The notes below the pieces were generated by a model, which ran no database searches, was not told the DNA's origin, and saw only the letters and a list, made by a program, of their open reading frames with translations. 25,704 bases of DNA from CAYYHA01 sp964471535 (GTDB lineage: Bacteria; Myxococcota; Myxococcia; SLRQ01): NCBI GenBank assembly GCA_964471535.1, contig CAYYHA010000038.1, positions 1 through 25,704 of the forward strand, given 5' to 3'. The position numbers and the translations under genes were made by a program. Position 1 is the first letter of the stretch, and every line of letters begins with the position of its first letter. Below are positions 9,151 through 16,770 of this stretch, piece by piece.

Positions 9151-10194
9151 CTAGTGGAGACGGCCGATCTGCTCCTCACTCCCCAGGACGATCACCGCGT
9201 CGCCCACCTGGAGCACGGTGTCGCCACGTGGACCGACGATCATCGACCCGTCCTTGCGCCGGATCCCGAGAATGGTCGTCCCACGGGCCTCAGCGAAGGC
9301 CTCCTTCAGACTCTGCCCCTGCAGTGGCGAGTCGTCGAGTACGTCGATCTCGGCGAGGATCTGCTCCCCGTGACGCCCCGCCGAGAGGGTATCGACGAAG
9401 TCGGTGACCAGCGGCTGCAGCGCAGCCAGCATCATCCGGCGCCCGCTGATCTGATGGGGGGAGACGATCTTGTCCACTCCCGCGAGGCGGAGCTTTCGCT
9501 CGTTGTGCGTCTCCTCCGAGCGTGCGACGACCTGCACCTTCGGATTGAGGTTCTTCGCGGTCAGCGCCACGTAGACGTTGACCGCATCCGAGTCGGCCGA
9601 CGCGAGCACGGCGGTGGCCCGCTCGACGCCGGCGGCGACCAGCATTTCCTCGCTCGTTGCATCCCCGCACAGCGCTGGATAGCCCGCATCCACCGCCCGC
9701 TGGAACTCTCTCTCATCGCGTTCCACGACCACGAAGTCCACACCGCGCTCCCGCAGTCCATCGGCGATCTCCTGGCCCACCCGACCGAAGCCGCAGATGA
9801 TGCAATGGGAACGCATCGATTCGATCCGACGCTTCATCAGTCGCCTCTCGTAGTTCCTGCGCAGATCGCCCTCCACCACCGTCGCGATGAGGAGCGTGAG
9901 GGTATAGAAGACGGTGCCCACCCCCGTGATGATGAGCACGTTGGTGAAGAGCTTCGCCCCTGGACCGAAGGGGACCACCTCGCGGAAGCCCACGGTGGAG
10001 AGGGTGATCATCGCCTGGTAGAGCGCGTCGCCCCAGGAGACCCCGAGGATCAGGTGGTAGCCGACGGTGCCCAGCACGGTGACACCAAGCAGCATGGCCA
10101 GTGGCAGGCGCAGGTGCTCGAGGGCCCACACCACATCCACCAGGTTCCGCCACCATCGCACGAGCGCATGGGGACGCGCCGGCGGCTCGTACAT
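9151..10194 (-). CDS. Two-helix potassium channel with RCK (TrkA-N/TrkA-C) domains
   Basis: 347 residues from ATG 10194. TM1 is about 31-51 and TM2 about 83-107, with a pore loop between. The filter reads TLSTVGFREV (64-73) where classical channels have TVGYGD. A cytoplasmic RCK domain follows, with the nucleotide loop CGFGRVGQEIADGL (134-147) and VVERDE, then a TrkA-C domain about 265-347 ending in GDAVIVLGSEEQIGRLH. The family gates K+ flow in the inner membrane in response to ligands bound by RCK domains. ATG 10194 has a GGGG purine run upstream. GTG 10206, four codons earlier, lies 7 nt after TAGGCT and would be a leaderless start. The gene stands alone between a terminator-like hairpin and a divergent gene. 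Confidence 0.87.
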   Translation of the reverse strand: MYEPPARPHALVRWWRNLVDVVWALEHLRLPLAMLLGVTVLGTVGYHLILGVSWGDALYQAMITLSTVGFREVVPFGPGAKLFTNVLIITGVGTVFYTLTLLIATVVEGDLRRNYERRLMKRRIESMRSHCIICGFGRVGQEIADGLRERGVDFVVVERDEREFQRAVDAGYPALCGDATSEEMLVAAGVERATAVLASADSDAVNVYVALTAKNLNPKVQVVARSEETHNERKLRLAGVDKIVSPHQISGRRMMLAALQPLVTDFVDTLSAGRHGEQILAEIDVLDDSPLQGQSLKEAFAEARGTTILGIRRKDGSMIVGPRGDTVLQVGDAVIVLGSEEQIGRLH

Positions 10195-10213
10195 CGCCCC
10201 TGCCACCGGTGAG

Positions 10214-10219
10214 AGCCTA
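10214..10219 (-). promoter_or_regulatory. -10-like hexamer upstream of the channel gene
   Basis: TAGGCT on the minus strand, 7 nt before the alternative GTG start at 10206. No convincing -35 box is visible. It is listed because xerC and topA2 have a TAGNNT at the same 7-nt distance from their starts. Confidence 0.25.
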
Positions 10220-10282
10220 ACAGGGAAGGCGGGGCGGCGCAGGGTTCGTCACGCGAAGCTGATCCAACCCCCGAGGCTCGGC

Positions 10283-10288
10283 TATGCT
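10283..10288 (+). promoter_or_regulatory. -10 box of the plus-strand sulfatase-fold gene, near-leaderless
   Basis: TATGCT ends 9 nt before ATG 10298. The bases between are CGCCCCGCC, with no Shine-Dalgarno. The -35 region (about 10259-10265) is weak. Confidence 0.35.
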
Positions 10289-10297
10289 CGCCCCGCC

Positions 10298-11947
10298 ATG
10301 ACGATCCGGCCGCCGAGACCGCTCTCCCTTCTGCTGCTGCTCTTCCTGCCTGCCGCCCTGCTCGGTGCCAGGCAAGGCGCTACCACTGCCACGACCCCAC
10401 CGGCCGCACCGCCCGCGACCGAGGGCGAGGGGGGCGCCGACGGAGCGCCCCCTCTACCCCCTCTGCCGAAGACTCCGCCGCCGCCGAACCCGGACCCCGA
10501 GTACAAGCACGGGTCCTACCTGCTCACCCATCCGCCCCTCGCCCCGCCCTTCCGTGCCAAGAAGGTGCCACCCCATCCCATCTACGTGATCTTGGTGGAT
10601 GCACTCCGGGCGGACCGGCTCGGGATCAACGGCTACCCTCGGAAGCTCACACCGAACATCGATGCCCTCGCCGCCGACGGCATCAGCTTCAATCGCTTCT
10701 ACGCGAACGCGCCGTGGACGAAGCCGTCGACCACCTCCTACCTGACCGGCCTCTATCCCTCGCGCCACCGCGTACAGCCGGAGAAGGCGAAGCTCGCCCC
10801 CGTCTTCGAAACCCTCCCAGAGGCGCTGTCCCAACTCGGATACGTGACCGGTGGGGTCGTCGGGAACGGCAATGGCAGCGGGGCCTTCGGCCTCGACCAG
10901 GGCTTCTCCTTCTACGTGGACACTCGGGATCACTGGGATGGGCTGCCAACCGCCGAAGACGTCTTCGTGCACGTGAAGCGCTTTGCGGCAAAGAACCGAA
11001 GGCGCCAAAAGCACTTCCTCTTCACCTTCATCGTCGACCCCCACGACCCGTACCACACGCCGGATCCGAAGGACGAGCGAGAGTTCCTATGGGAGGGGCA
11101 CCCGGAGATCGTCCGCACACCCCGGTGGGAATACGCACCGAAGGACGGTTCGAAATGGAACTTCCCCCCCGGCGGTGGACTGTCGCGGGATCAGCGCCGA
11201 GCGACGATCGCCGTCTACGACGCAGCAGTGAAATACGCCGACCGGCAGATCGGCGACCTCATCGCCGATCTGAAGAAGAAGGGCATCTACGAGAACGCCA
11301 CGATCATCGTCACCGCGGATCACGGTGAGGGCTTCGGTGAGCACGGCATCTACAAGCACGCCCACCACTTCTTCGACGAGGTGGTGCGCGTGCCCTTCGT
11401 GATGAAATCGCCGGCGATTCCCAAGGCCTACCGCGGCATGAGTACGGACGTGCTGGCGCAGGGTGTGGACCTCTACCCCACCGTGCTCTATCTGGCCGGG
11501 GGGAAGCCGAACGCCAAGCGTCCCGGCGTCAACCTCTTCGACCTCTTGGCGGAGCCGGAGAAGTACGAGGACCGCCTGCTCTTCTCCGAGTACAACACCT
11601 TCGGCATTTCGCGGACCATGGTCCTATCGAAGGACTACAAGCTCATCCTTCAGCTTCCCGCCAACGAGGAGCTGTTCATGAAGAAGGTGCGGCGCAAGGA
11701 CCTCCTGCCGTCGGTGGTCTTCGACCGGGAGTTCGTGCAGCTCTACGATCTGCGCACCGACGGCCTCGAGATGAACAACCTCGCTCGGGATGGCGACCCA
11801 AAGACCATCCCGAAGCAGACGCGCTTCCTCCTCGATGCGGTGCGCCACTTCATCGCGACGCAGCCGGGGGACAAGGCGCCGCAGATGGTCGAGAAGCTCG
11901 ATCCCGAGACCGAACGGGATCTCCGAGCACTGGGCTACATCAAGTAG
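10298..11947 (+). CDS. Exported sulfatase-fold (alkaline phosphatase superfamily) protein with Thr nucleophile
   Basis: 549 residues. A signal peptide or anchor covers about 1-24 (Arg-rich start, then LSLLLLLFLPAALLGA), followed by a Pro-rich linker (34-66). The sulfatase fold starts at IYVILVDALRADRLG with metal ligands D101 and probably D106. The nucleophile site reads NAPWTKPSTTSYLTG, so Thr141 replaces the Cys/Ser of true sulfatases and the Arg needed by the formylglycine-generating enzyme is a Thr. IIVTADHGEGFGEHG supplies D341 and H342, and KHAHHFFDEVVRVP (353-366) the last His. It ends in the LRALGYIK tail. True sulfatase activity is unlikely; a phosphodiesterase or phosphotransferase role at the cell surface is inferred, substrate unknown. 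The start has a -10 box 9 nt upstream. Its 3' end overlaps the convergent glycosyltransferase by 8 bp. Confidence 0.82.
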   Translation: MTIRPPRPLSLLLLLFLPAALLGARQGATTATTPPAAPPATEGEGGADGAPPLPPLPKTPPPPNPDPEYKHGSYLLTHPPLAPPFRAKKVPPHPIYVILVDALRADRLGINGYPRKLTPNIDALAADGISFNRFYANAPWTKPSTTSYLTGLYPSRHRVQPEKAKLAPVFETLPEALSQLGYVTGGVVGNGNGSGAFGLDQGFSFYVDTRDHWDGLPTAEDVFVHVKRFAAKNRRRQKHFLFTFIVDPHDPYHTPDPKDEREFLWEGHPEIVRTPRWEYAPKDGSKWNFPPGGGLSRDQRRATIAVYDAAVKYADRQIGDLIADLKKKGIYENATIIVTADHGEGFGEHGIYKHAHHFFDEVVRVPFVMKSPAIPKAYRGMSTDVLAQGVDLYPTVLYLAGGKPNAKRPGVNLFDLLAEPEKYEDRLLFSEYNTFGISRTMVLSKDYKLILQLPANEELFMKKVRRKDLLPSVVFDREFVQLYDLRTDGLEMNNLARDGDPKTIPKQTRFLLDAVRHFIATQPGDKAPQMVEKLDPETERDLRALGYIK

Positions 11948-13214
11948 GCGACGAGCCGGTCCTCCGCCTCGGCGCGCGCCCCTTCCCCCCGCGCCACGGT
12001 CCGCAGGCCGCAGGACGCGGGGGAAGGACGTGTTCTCCCGGAACTGGGTCGAGTGCTCGGTAGACCTCTTCGAGGGCCTCGGCCACCGCCTCCCACGGAT
12101 GGGCCGCGGCGAAGCGCAGCGCCCGGGCGCGGAGTTGCTCGCGCCGGGAGTGAGGGCCTGCCAAGACCGACGCAAGGCGCGCAGCCAAAGCCTCGGGGGT
12201 GGGATCGGCCGGCAGGACGCCGCTCTCTTCGCCAAGCCCCTTGCTCGCTGCCAGGGTGGTGACCACGGGCACCCCGCAGGAGAGCGCATTGAGGAGCTTG
12301 ATGGGATAGCCCCCACCGGTGGTCCGGGGCACCAGGGCCACGTCCGCAGCTCGGGTCGCCGCCTGCAGGGCCTCCCAACCCTCCGGGCGCAGGATTTCGA
12401 GACGCTCCGCCGGTACCCCGTGCAGACACGCGAGGCGCCGAGCGGCCTGGGGCGGATCGTGGGTGAGGATCCGCAGCCGGAGCCGGGGCAGGCGCCGGGA
12501 CAGGCGGGCGACGGCGGCGAGGCCCAGCGGCAGATCTTGGTAGGGATCCAGGTTTCCCGCGTACACGACGGTGGGCGGATGTGGAGGAACCGGCACGCTC
12601 GCCGAAGGCGTCGGCCGCACTCCGGGTGGTAGCGCGACGACGTGCCGCGCGCCGAAGGCCCGCTTCTCGGCGGCCATCTCTGGGTCGAGTGTCACCACGG
12701 AGTCGGCGAGCCTTGGGACGAGTCGATCGACGAAAGTCCCGATGCGTCGCACGAAGTGCGCGCGGTCGCCCAGCCACAGTGGCAGCTCTTCCGCGAGGCG
12801 GCTGTGCACGTGGTAGACGACCGGCCGCCCAAGAATCCGGCCGCAGAGGCCGGCGAGGAGGCCGCCCTCGTGGTTGTGGCCGTGGAGGAGTACCGGCCCG
12901 AGGCGGGGGACGGTCGCAATGAGCCGAGCGAGGAGGGCCGCATCGTTTGCCGGCCGGGCCGGCGTGGGCGCCGATCCGGGCACTGCGTCGATGCCGGGTA
13001 GCGCCGCTGCTCGGTGAAGCGAAAGTCCGACAGGAAGCTGCCCGAGGCTCTCCCCCACTCCGGCGTAGCAAAAGAGGTGGACCCGGTGCCCTCGAGTGAT
13101 CAGAGCCTGGCAGAGATCGGCGACGTAAGCTTGGGTGCCCCGGGGCGCGGGGAAGGGCGCCGCGAGCACCATCGCGAGGTGCTTGCGATGGCTGGCCGGT
13201 ACCGCGCTGCTCAT
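11940..13214 (-). CDS. GT4-family glycosyltransferase
   Basis: 424 residues, no signal peptide or membrane helix seen. The N-terminal Rossmann domain starts at LAMVLAAPFPAPRGTQAYVA (13-32) with the glycine-containing acceptor loop of GT4 enzymes. HGHNHEGG (111-118) and YHVHSRLAEELP (134-145) are acceptor-side His motifs. The second domain starts near VVYAGNLDPYQDL (216-228). The donor-site block is GGYPIKLLNALSCGVPVVTT (300 onward), with Lys/Leu/Asn where many GT4 enzymes have the first Glu of EX7E. It probably transfers a sugar from an activated donor to a lipid or glycan precursor on the cytoplasmic side. Start ATG 13214 overlaps the preceding gene's stop as ATGA. Last gene of the unit; the basic, Pro-rich C-terminus is probably disordered. 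Confidence 0.85.
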   Translation of the reverse strand: MSSAVPASHRKHLAMVLAAPFPAPRGTQAYVADLCQALITRGHRVHLFCYAGVGESLGQLPVGLSLHRAAALPGIDAVPGSAPTPARPANDAALLARLIATVPRLGPVLLHGHNHEGGLLAGLCGRILGRPVVYHVHSRLAEELPLWLGDRAHFVRRIGTFVDRLVPRLADSVVTLDPEMAAEKRAFGARHVVALPPGVRPTPSASVPVPPHPPTVVYAGNLDPYQDLPLGLAAVARLSRRLPRLRLRILTHDPPQAARRLACLHGVPAERLEILRPEGWEALQAATRAADVALVPRTTGGGYPIKLLNALSCGVPVVTTLAASKGLGEESGVLPADPTPEALAARLASVLAGPHSRREQLRARALRFAAAHPWEAVAEALEEVYRALDPVPGEHVLPPRPAACGPWRGGKGRAPRRRTGSSPT

Positions 13215-14890
13215 TCCAGATAACCGAGCGCCCGCAGCCGCGCCGCGACCACCGCCTCCTCTTCGGGCCCGTAGGTGAGCGGTGGCACCTGCCGCAGCTG
13301 TGCGGGCACGACCGGCGCGGGGGTCGAGGCCGCCGGCTGGGGACACGCTGGCGAGAGGAGCGAGCGGCCGTCGAGGCCCGGCGGAGGCTTCACACCACAG
13401 AGCTCGAGCAGCGTGGGGGCGCAGTCCCAGATGGGCACCACCCGAGGGAGATCGACCCCCGCGCCGCTGAGGATGAGCACCCCCTCCGGACGATGGACGC
13501 CGACGGTACCCCGCCCTTTGCCGCCGAGGCGTGCACGGCCCTCGAGGCGCGTCACATAGGGCCCTGGCCCGGCGCTGGGCAGGAGCGTCCAGGTGTAGCC
13601 CCGATCCCGTCCCAGGGTGAGGTAGAGGTCGGGCGCGGCCTCCACGGCGGGCCCCCAGAGCACCGCTTCCCGGGGATCCACCCGTGCAACCAAGGACTGG
13701 CCGTCGTCGGGGTCGCGGAGGGCGAGGAGCCAGTCGGACACGGCACGGCGCACGCCCTCGACCTCGTCGGGGGCGACCACGCCGCAGGGGTCGCGCCCGC
13801 GCACGTTCAGGCGCACGCTGGGAGCGTAGCCCGTTTCCTCGCTGAAGGCGGCCGAGGCAGCCAGGTCCACGCCGCCGAGGCGGCGTTCACGCTCCATTCG
13901 AGAGGCGGTGCTGCGAAGCTGCCGAAAGATCCACTCCTTGGTGCGAGCGGGGAGGTGGCGGAGCAGCGCACGTCGCACCCCGTCGCCGAGGCGCGCGCGG
14001 TGCCCAGGGTGGCGAAGCTCGGTGAAGCCGCCAGCGTGTAGGGCGCGGTTGAGGTGGAAGACGCGGTCGGAGCTGCCCACCATCCCATGGTCGCTCGCGA
14101 CGAGCACCGCCTCGGCCCCAGCGGCGTGCAGCAGTCGGCCGAGGAAACGGTCCGCGGCGCAGTAGACGTCGCGCAGGGTCCCCGCAGCGACGGGGTCCAC
14201 CCGCTCGGGGCGGCGGGGGCTCGCTGGATCGTGAAGGGCGAGAAAGTGGTGTCCTGCCGTGTCGGTCTCGCCGACGTGGACGGCGAAGAGATCCCAGTGC
14301 CGCTCCTCGAGGAGCGCCTCGGCGAGGCGCGCCTTGCGGCGAAGACCCGCAAGGAGCGCGCGCCGTGCGCCGCGGTACCACCGCGGACCGACCTTCAGCT
14401 CGTCGACGTCGGCATAGACCCAGGGACCGTGGCGTCGGACCAGGCGCTCATAGAGGGGCCGTGGCCAGGCGAAGTCGGGTCCCGGACCGATGGCGACGGG
14501 CGCATCGAAGCCGGCGAGCACGAAGCCCTGCTTCAGACGGGGCGGAGGCCAGGTGCCGGGGAAGCCGACGGCGGCAGCGGCAAGACCGGCCTGGTCGAGC
14601 CGCTCGAGGAGGGTGGGAACGCGGCGGTGGCTGCCGCTGACGAAGCGAAGGTCGTAGCGCCCGGGCGTCCAGGCCACGAAATCGAGGAGACCGTGACGGC
14701 CTGGGTTGACGCCGGTCAAGAAGCTGCTCCACGCCGGGAAGGTGATCGGGGGGACGGTGCTCCGCAGCGTGGCTCGGGCCCCCTGTTCGATCACCGAGGC
14801 CAGATGGGGACACGCCCCCTCGGCGAGGAGCGGGTCCAGGATCGCCCAATCGGCACCGTCGAGGCCGACGACGAGGACGCGAGCGCCCAT
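13211..14890 (-). CDS. Alkaline-phosphatase-superfamily phosphodiesterase (nucleotide pyrophosphatase type)
   Basis: 559 residues, no signal peptide or membrane helix, so apparently cytoplasmic. The metal ligand D11 is in VVGLDGADW. The nucleophile is Thr50 in PPITFPAWSSFLTG, as in nucleotide pyrophosphatase/phosphodiesterases. D210 and H214 (VGETDTAGHH), D267 and H268 (ASDHGM), and the His in GTVGVHRPEGVL complete the two-metal site. The family cleaves phosphodiesters; the substrate here cannot be read from sequence. VARVDPREAVLWG and DLYLTLGRDRGYTW are blocks seen in large bacterial members. It ends in LRALGYLE, the same tail type as both sulfatase-fold proteins here. ATG 14890 follows the upstream gene's stop by 2 nt, and its own stop overlaps the glycosyltransferase start. 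Confidence 0.85.
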   Translation of the reverse strand: MGARVLVVGLDGADWAILDPLLAEGACPHLASVIEQGARATLRSTVPPITFPAWSSFLTGVNPGRHGLLDFVAWTPGRYDLRFVSGSHRRVPTLLERLDQAGLAAAAVGFPGTWPPPRLKQGFVLAGFDAPVAIGPGPDFAWPRPLYERLVRRHGPWVYADVDELKVGPRWYRGARRALLAGLRRKARLAEALLEERHWDLFAVHVGETDTAGHHFLALHDPASPRRPERVDPVAAGTLRDVYCAADRFLGRLLHAAGAEAVLVASDHGMVGSSDRVFHLNRALHAGGFTELRHPGHRARLGDGVRRALLRHLPARTKEWIFRQLRSTASRMERERRLGGVDLAASAAFSEETGYAPSVRLNVRGRDPCGVVAPDEVEGVRRAVSDWLLALRDPDDGQSLVARVDPREAVLWGPAVEAAPDLYLTLGRDRGYTWTLLPSAGPGPYVTRLEGRARLGGKGRGTVGVHRPEGVLILSGAGVDLPRVVPIWDCAPTLLELCGVKPPPGLDGRSLLSPACPQPAASTPAPVVPAQLRQVPPLTYGPEEEAVVAARLRALGYLE

Positions 14891-14892
14891 GG

Positions 14893-16770
14893 CTACTGGA
14901 TGTAGCCCAGGGCCTTGAGGTCTTCCTGCAACGAGGTATCGAGCTCCACCGGCGCGGTCCCTTGCGAAGCCCCGTCTGAGGCATCGCCCCGCCGGCGGTG
15001 GCCGTCGAGGAGCGCCGCGACCTCCTCGACCTCCTCTGGGCGCTCTGGAGCGAGGTTCCGGTGCTCCCCGGGATCGGCCTCGAGGTCGTAGAGCGCCTGC
15101 TCGGGCAGGCCTCGCCAGTTGCCTGGATTGGCCCGCACGTACTTGTAGCGGTCCCAGACCACGCCGCTCAAGACCATGCCGTCGTGATCCACCTCCATGA
15201 TCACCGCCCGCTCCGTCTCCCCACCCGACTCCTCGGCGAGGAGGTCCGTCCCGTCGACGCCCGGGGGTACGCCGAGTCCGAGCCGCGCCAGGACGGTGGG
15301 GAGGATGTCCACCTGGCTGGCCAGATGCCGGTCCACCTGCCCACCGCCGGCGCCGCCCGGCAGCCGGATCAGGAGGGGCACCCGGGTGAGTTCGTCGAAG
15401 AGCGTCTGGCCGTGCCAGTAGCCACCGTGGTCCTGAAACTCCTCACCGTGGTCCGCGGTGACCACCACGATGCTGCGATCGAGGAGGCCGCGGCGGCGCA
15501 GCTCTTCGAGGAAGGACCCGAACGCGGCATCCCAGTGGCGAATCTCTCCCTCGTACAGCGCCCGCATCGTTGCGGCCTGCTCGGGGGGCGGGTGCGGGTC
15601 CTGCACCCGGGCGATTCCGCGCCCATCCAGGGGCCAATGGAAGTACGGATCGTGCGCGTCCATGTAGTGGACCCAGAGGAAAAAGGGGCCATCCCCCAGG
15701 TGGTCGAGCAGCTCCGACGCCGTTCGGTTGATGGCCGACGCAGGCGCGTAGAAGCGCTCGGGGCGCAGCGCCCGGGTGAGCCGCTCCTCGACCAGGCGCA
15801 CGCCATTGATCAGCGAGAGGCGCACCGCCGGTCCCCGGGCGCCCAGGGGCCGCACCGGGGGATGGTAGTGGTAGGCATCGAAGCCCCGGCCGAAGCCGAA
15901 GTCCTCGGCCAGGTTCACGTTGGTGACCGAGGCTGCGGTCGCATACCCCGCCTTTCGCAGCTCGGTGGCCAGGGTGGGCAGATCAGGGGGAAGCGGTGAG
16001 ACTTTGGAAACCACGCCGTGGCCATCGGGCAGCCGGCCGGTGTGGATCGAGGCCACGGCCGGGCGGGTCCAGCTCGAGTTGGCGTACATGCGCTCGAAAC
16101 GGATGGCCTCACGCGCGAAGGCGTCGAGGTGGGGAGTGAGCGAGGAGGCCGCCTTCACGTCGTGCCGAAGAAAGTCGGCGCGCAGGGTGTCGGCGATCAC
16201 CAGGATGACGTTCGGACGCGCGGCGGTCGCCGATCCCGCCGCATCCGCCGGCCAGGCGACCTGCCCCCCCGTCAGCTGGGCTCCCCCCAGGGCCGCCAAG
16301 AGGAGTCCGGCCAGGCTCGCCTCGAGGACCCGGGAGCGACCCGCGAGGAGCCACCGTACCCCGTGGCCCACGCCCAGGCCGACGACGAGTCCTGCGCCCA
16401 GTGCCACCGCCGCTGCCGCGACGAGACCCAGGCCCCCGTCCCGCACCAGCCGGAAGGTCCCCACCACCGAGCTGCCCCCCAGGATGGCGAGCGTGGCCGC
16501 CACACCCCCGGCGAGGGCAGGCGAGGCGAGCGCGGCAAGGCGCCCCGAGAGGCGCCGGAGCAGGAGCCCGGCAACGACCCCCGCGGGCGCTCCGAAGAGG
16601 CCGTAGAGCCCGAAGGCGTAGAGCACGGTGGCGAGGCCCTGCACCGGCGCGAGGCCGGCGGCATGCCACAGATGGACCGCTTCACCCGCTCCGACAAGGG
16701 CGGTCCCCAGGGCAAACCCAGTCACCGTGGCCTTCAGGTAGGTCCCCAAAGCATGCCGGCGGACGCTCAT
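14893..16770 (-). CDS. Five-helix membrane sulfatase-fold protein with Thr nucleophile (LtaS/EptA-like architecture)
   Basis: 625 residues. Five predicted membrane helices lie at about 12-35, 45-71, 86-106, 113-135 and 148-169, after a basic MSVRRH start, placing the C-terminal domain outside. The catalytic fold starts at NVILVIADTLRADFLR (D194, D199). The nucleophile site is NSSWTRPAVASIHTG: Thr235 replaces the formylglycine-forming residue and Val replaces the following Arg. VHYMDAHDPYFHW (367-379), VVVTADHGEEFQDHG (D440, H441) and YWHGQTLFDELTRVP (H453) complete the site. It ends LKALGYIQ. Five helices plus an external Thr-nucleophile domain is the layout of lipoteichoic acid synthase and phosphoethanolamine transferase, so transfer of a phosphate-linked head group to a surface lipid or glycan is a reasonable guess. 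The ATG overlaps the upstream stop as ATGA. Confidence 0.83.
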   Translation of the reverse strand: MSVRRHALGTYLKATVTGFALGTALVGAGEAVHLWHAAGLAPVQGLATVLYAFGLYGLFGAPAGVVAGLLLRRLSGRLAALASPALAGGVAATLAILGGSSVVGTFRLVRDGGLGLVAAAAVALGAGLVVGLGVGHGVRWLLAGRSRVLEASLAGLLLAALGGAQLTGGQVAWPADAAGSATAARPNVILVIADTLRADFLRHDVKAASSLTPHLDAFAREAIRFERMYANSSWTRPAVASIHTGRLPDGHGVVSKVSPLPPDLPTLATELRKAGYATAASVTNVNLAEDFGFGRGFDAYHYHPPVRPLGARGPAVRLSLINGVRLVEERLTRALRPERFYAPASAINRTASELLDHLGDGPFFLWVHYMDAHDPYFHWPLDGRGIARVQDPHPPPEQAATMRALYEGEIRHWDAAFGSFLEELRRRGLLDRSIVVVTADHGEEFQDHGGYWHGQTLFDELTRVPLLIRLPGGAGGGQVDRHLASQVDILPTVLARLGLGVPPGVDGTDLLAEESGGETERAVIMEVDHDGMVLSGVVWDRYKYVRANPGNWRGLPEQALYDLEADPGEHRNLAPERPEEVEEVAALLDGHRRRGDASDGASQGTAPVELDTSLQEDLKALGYIQ

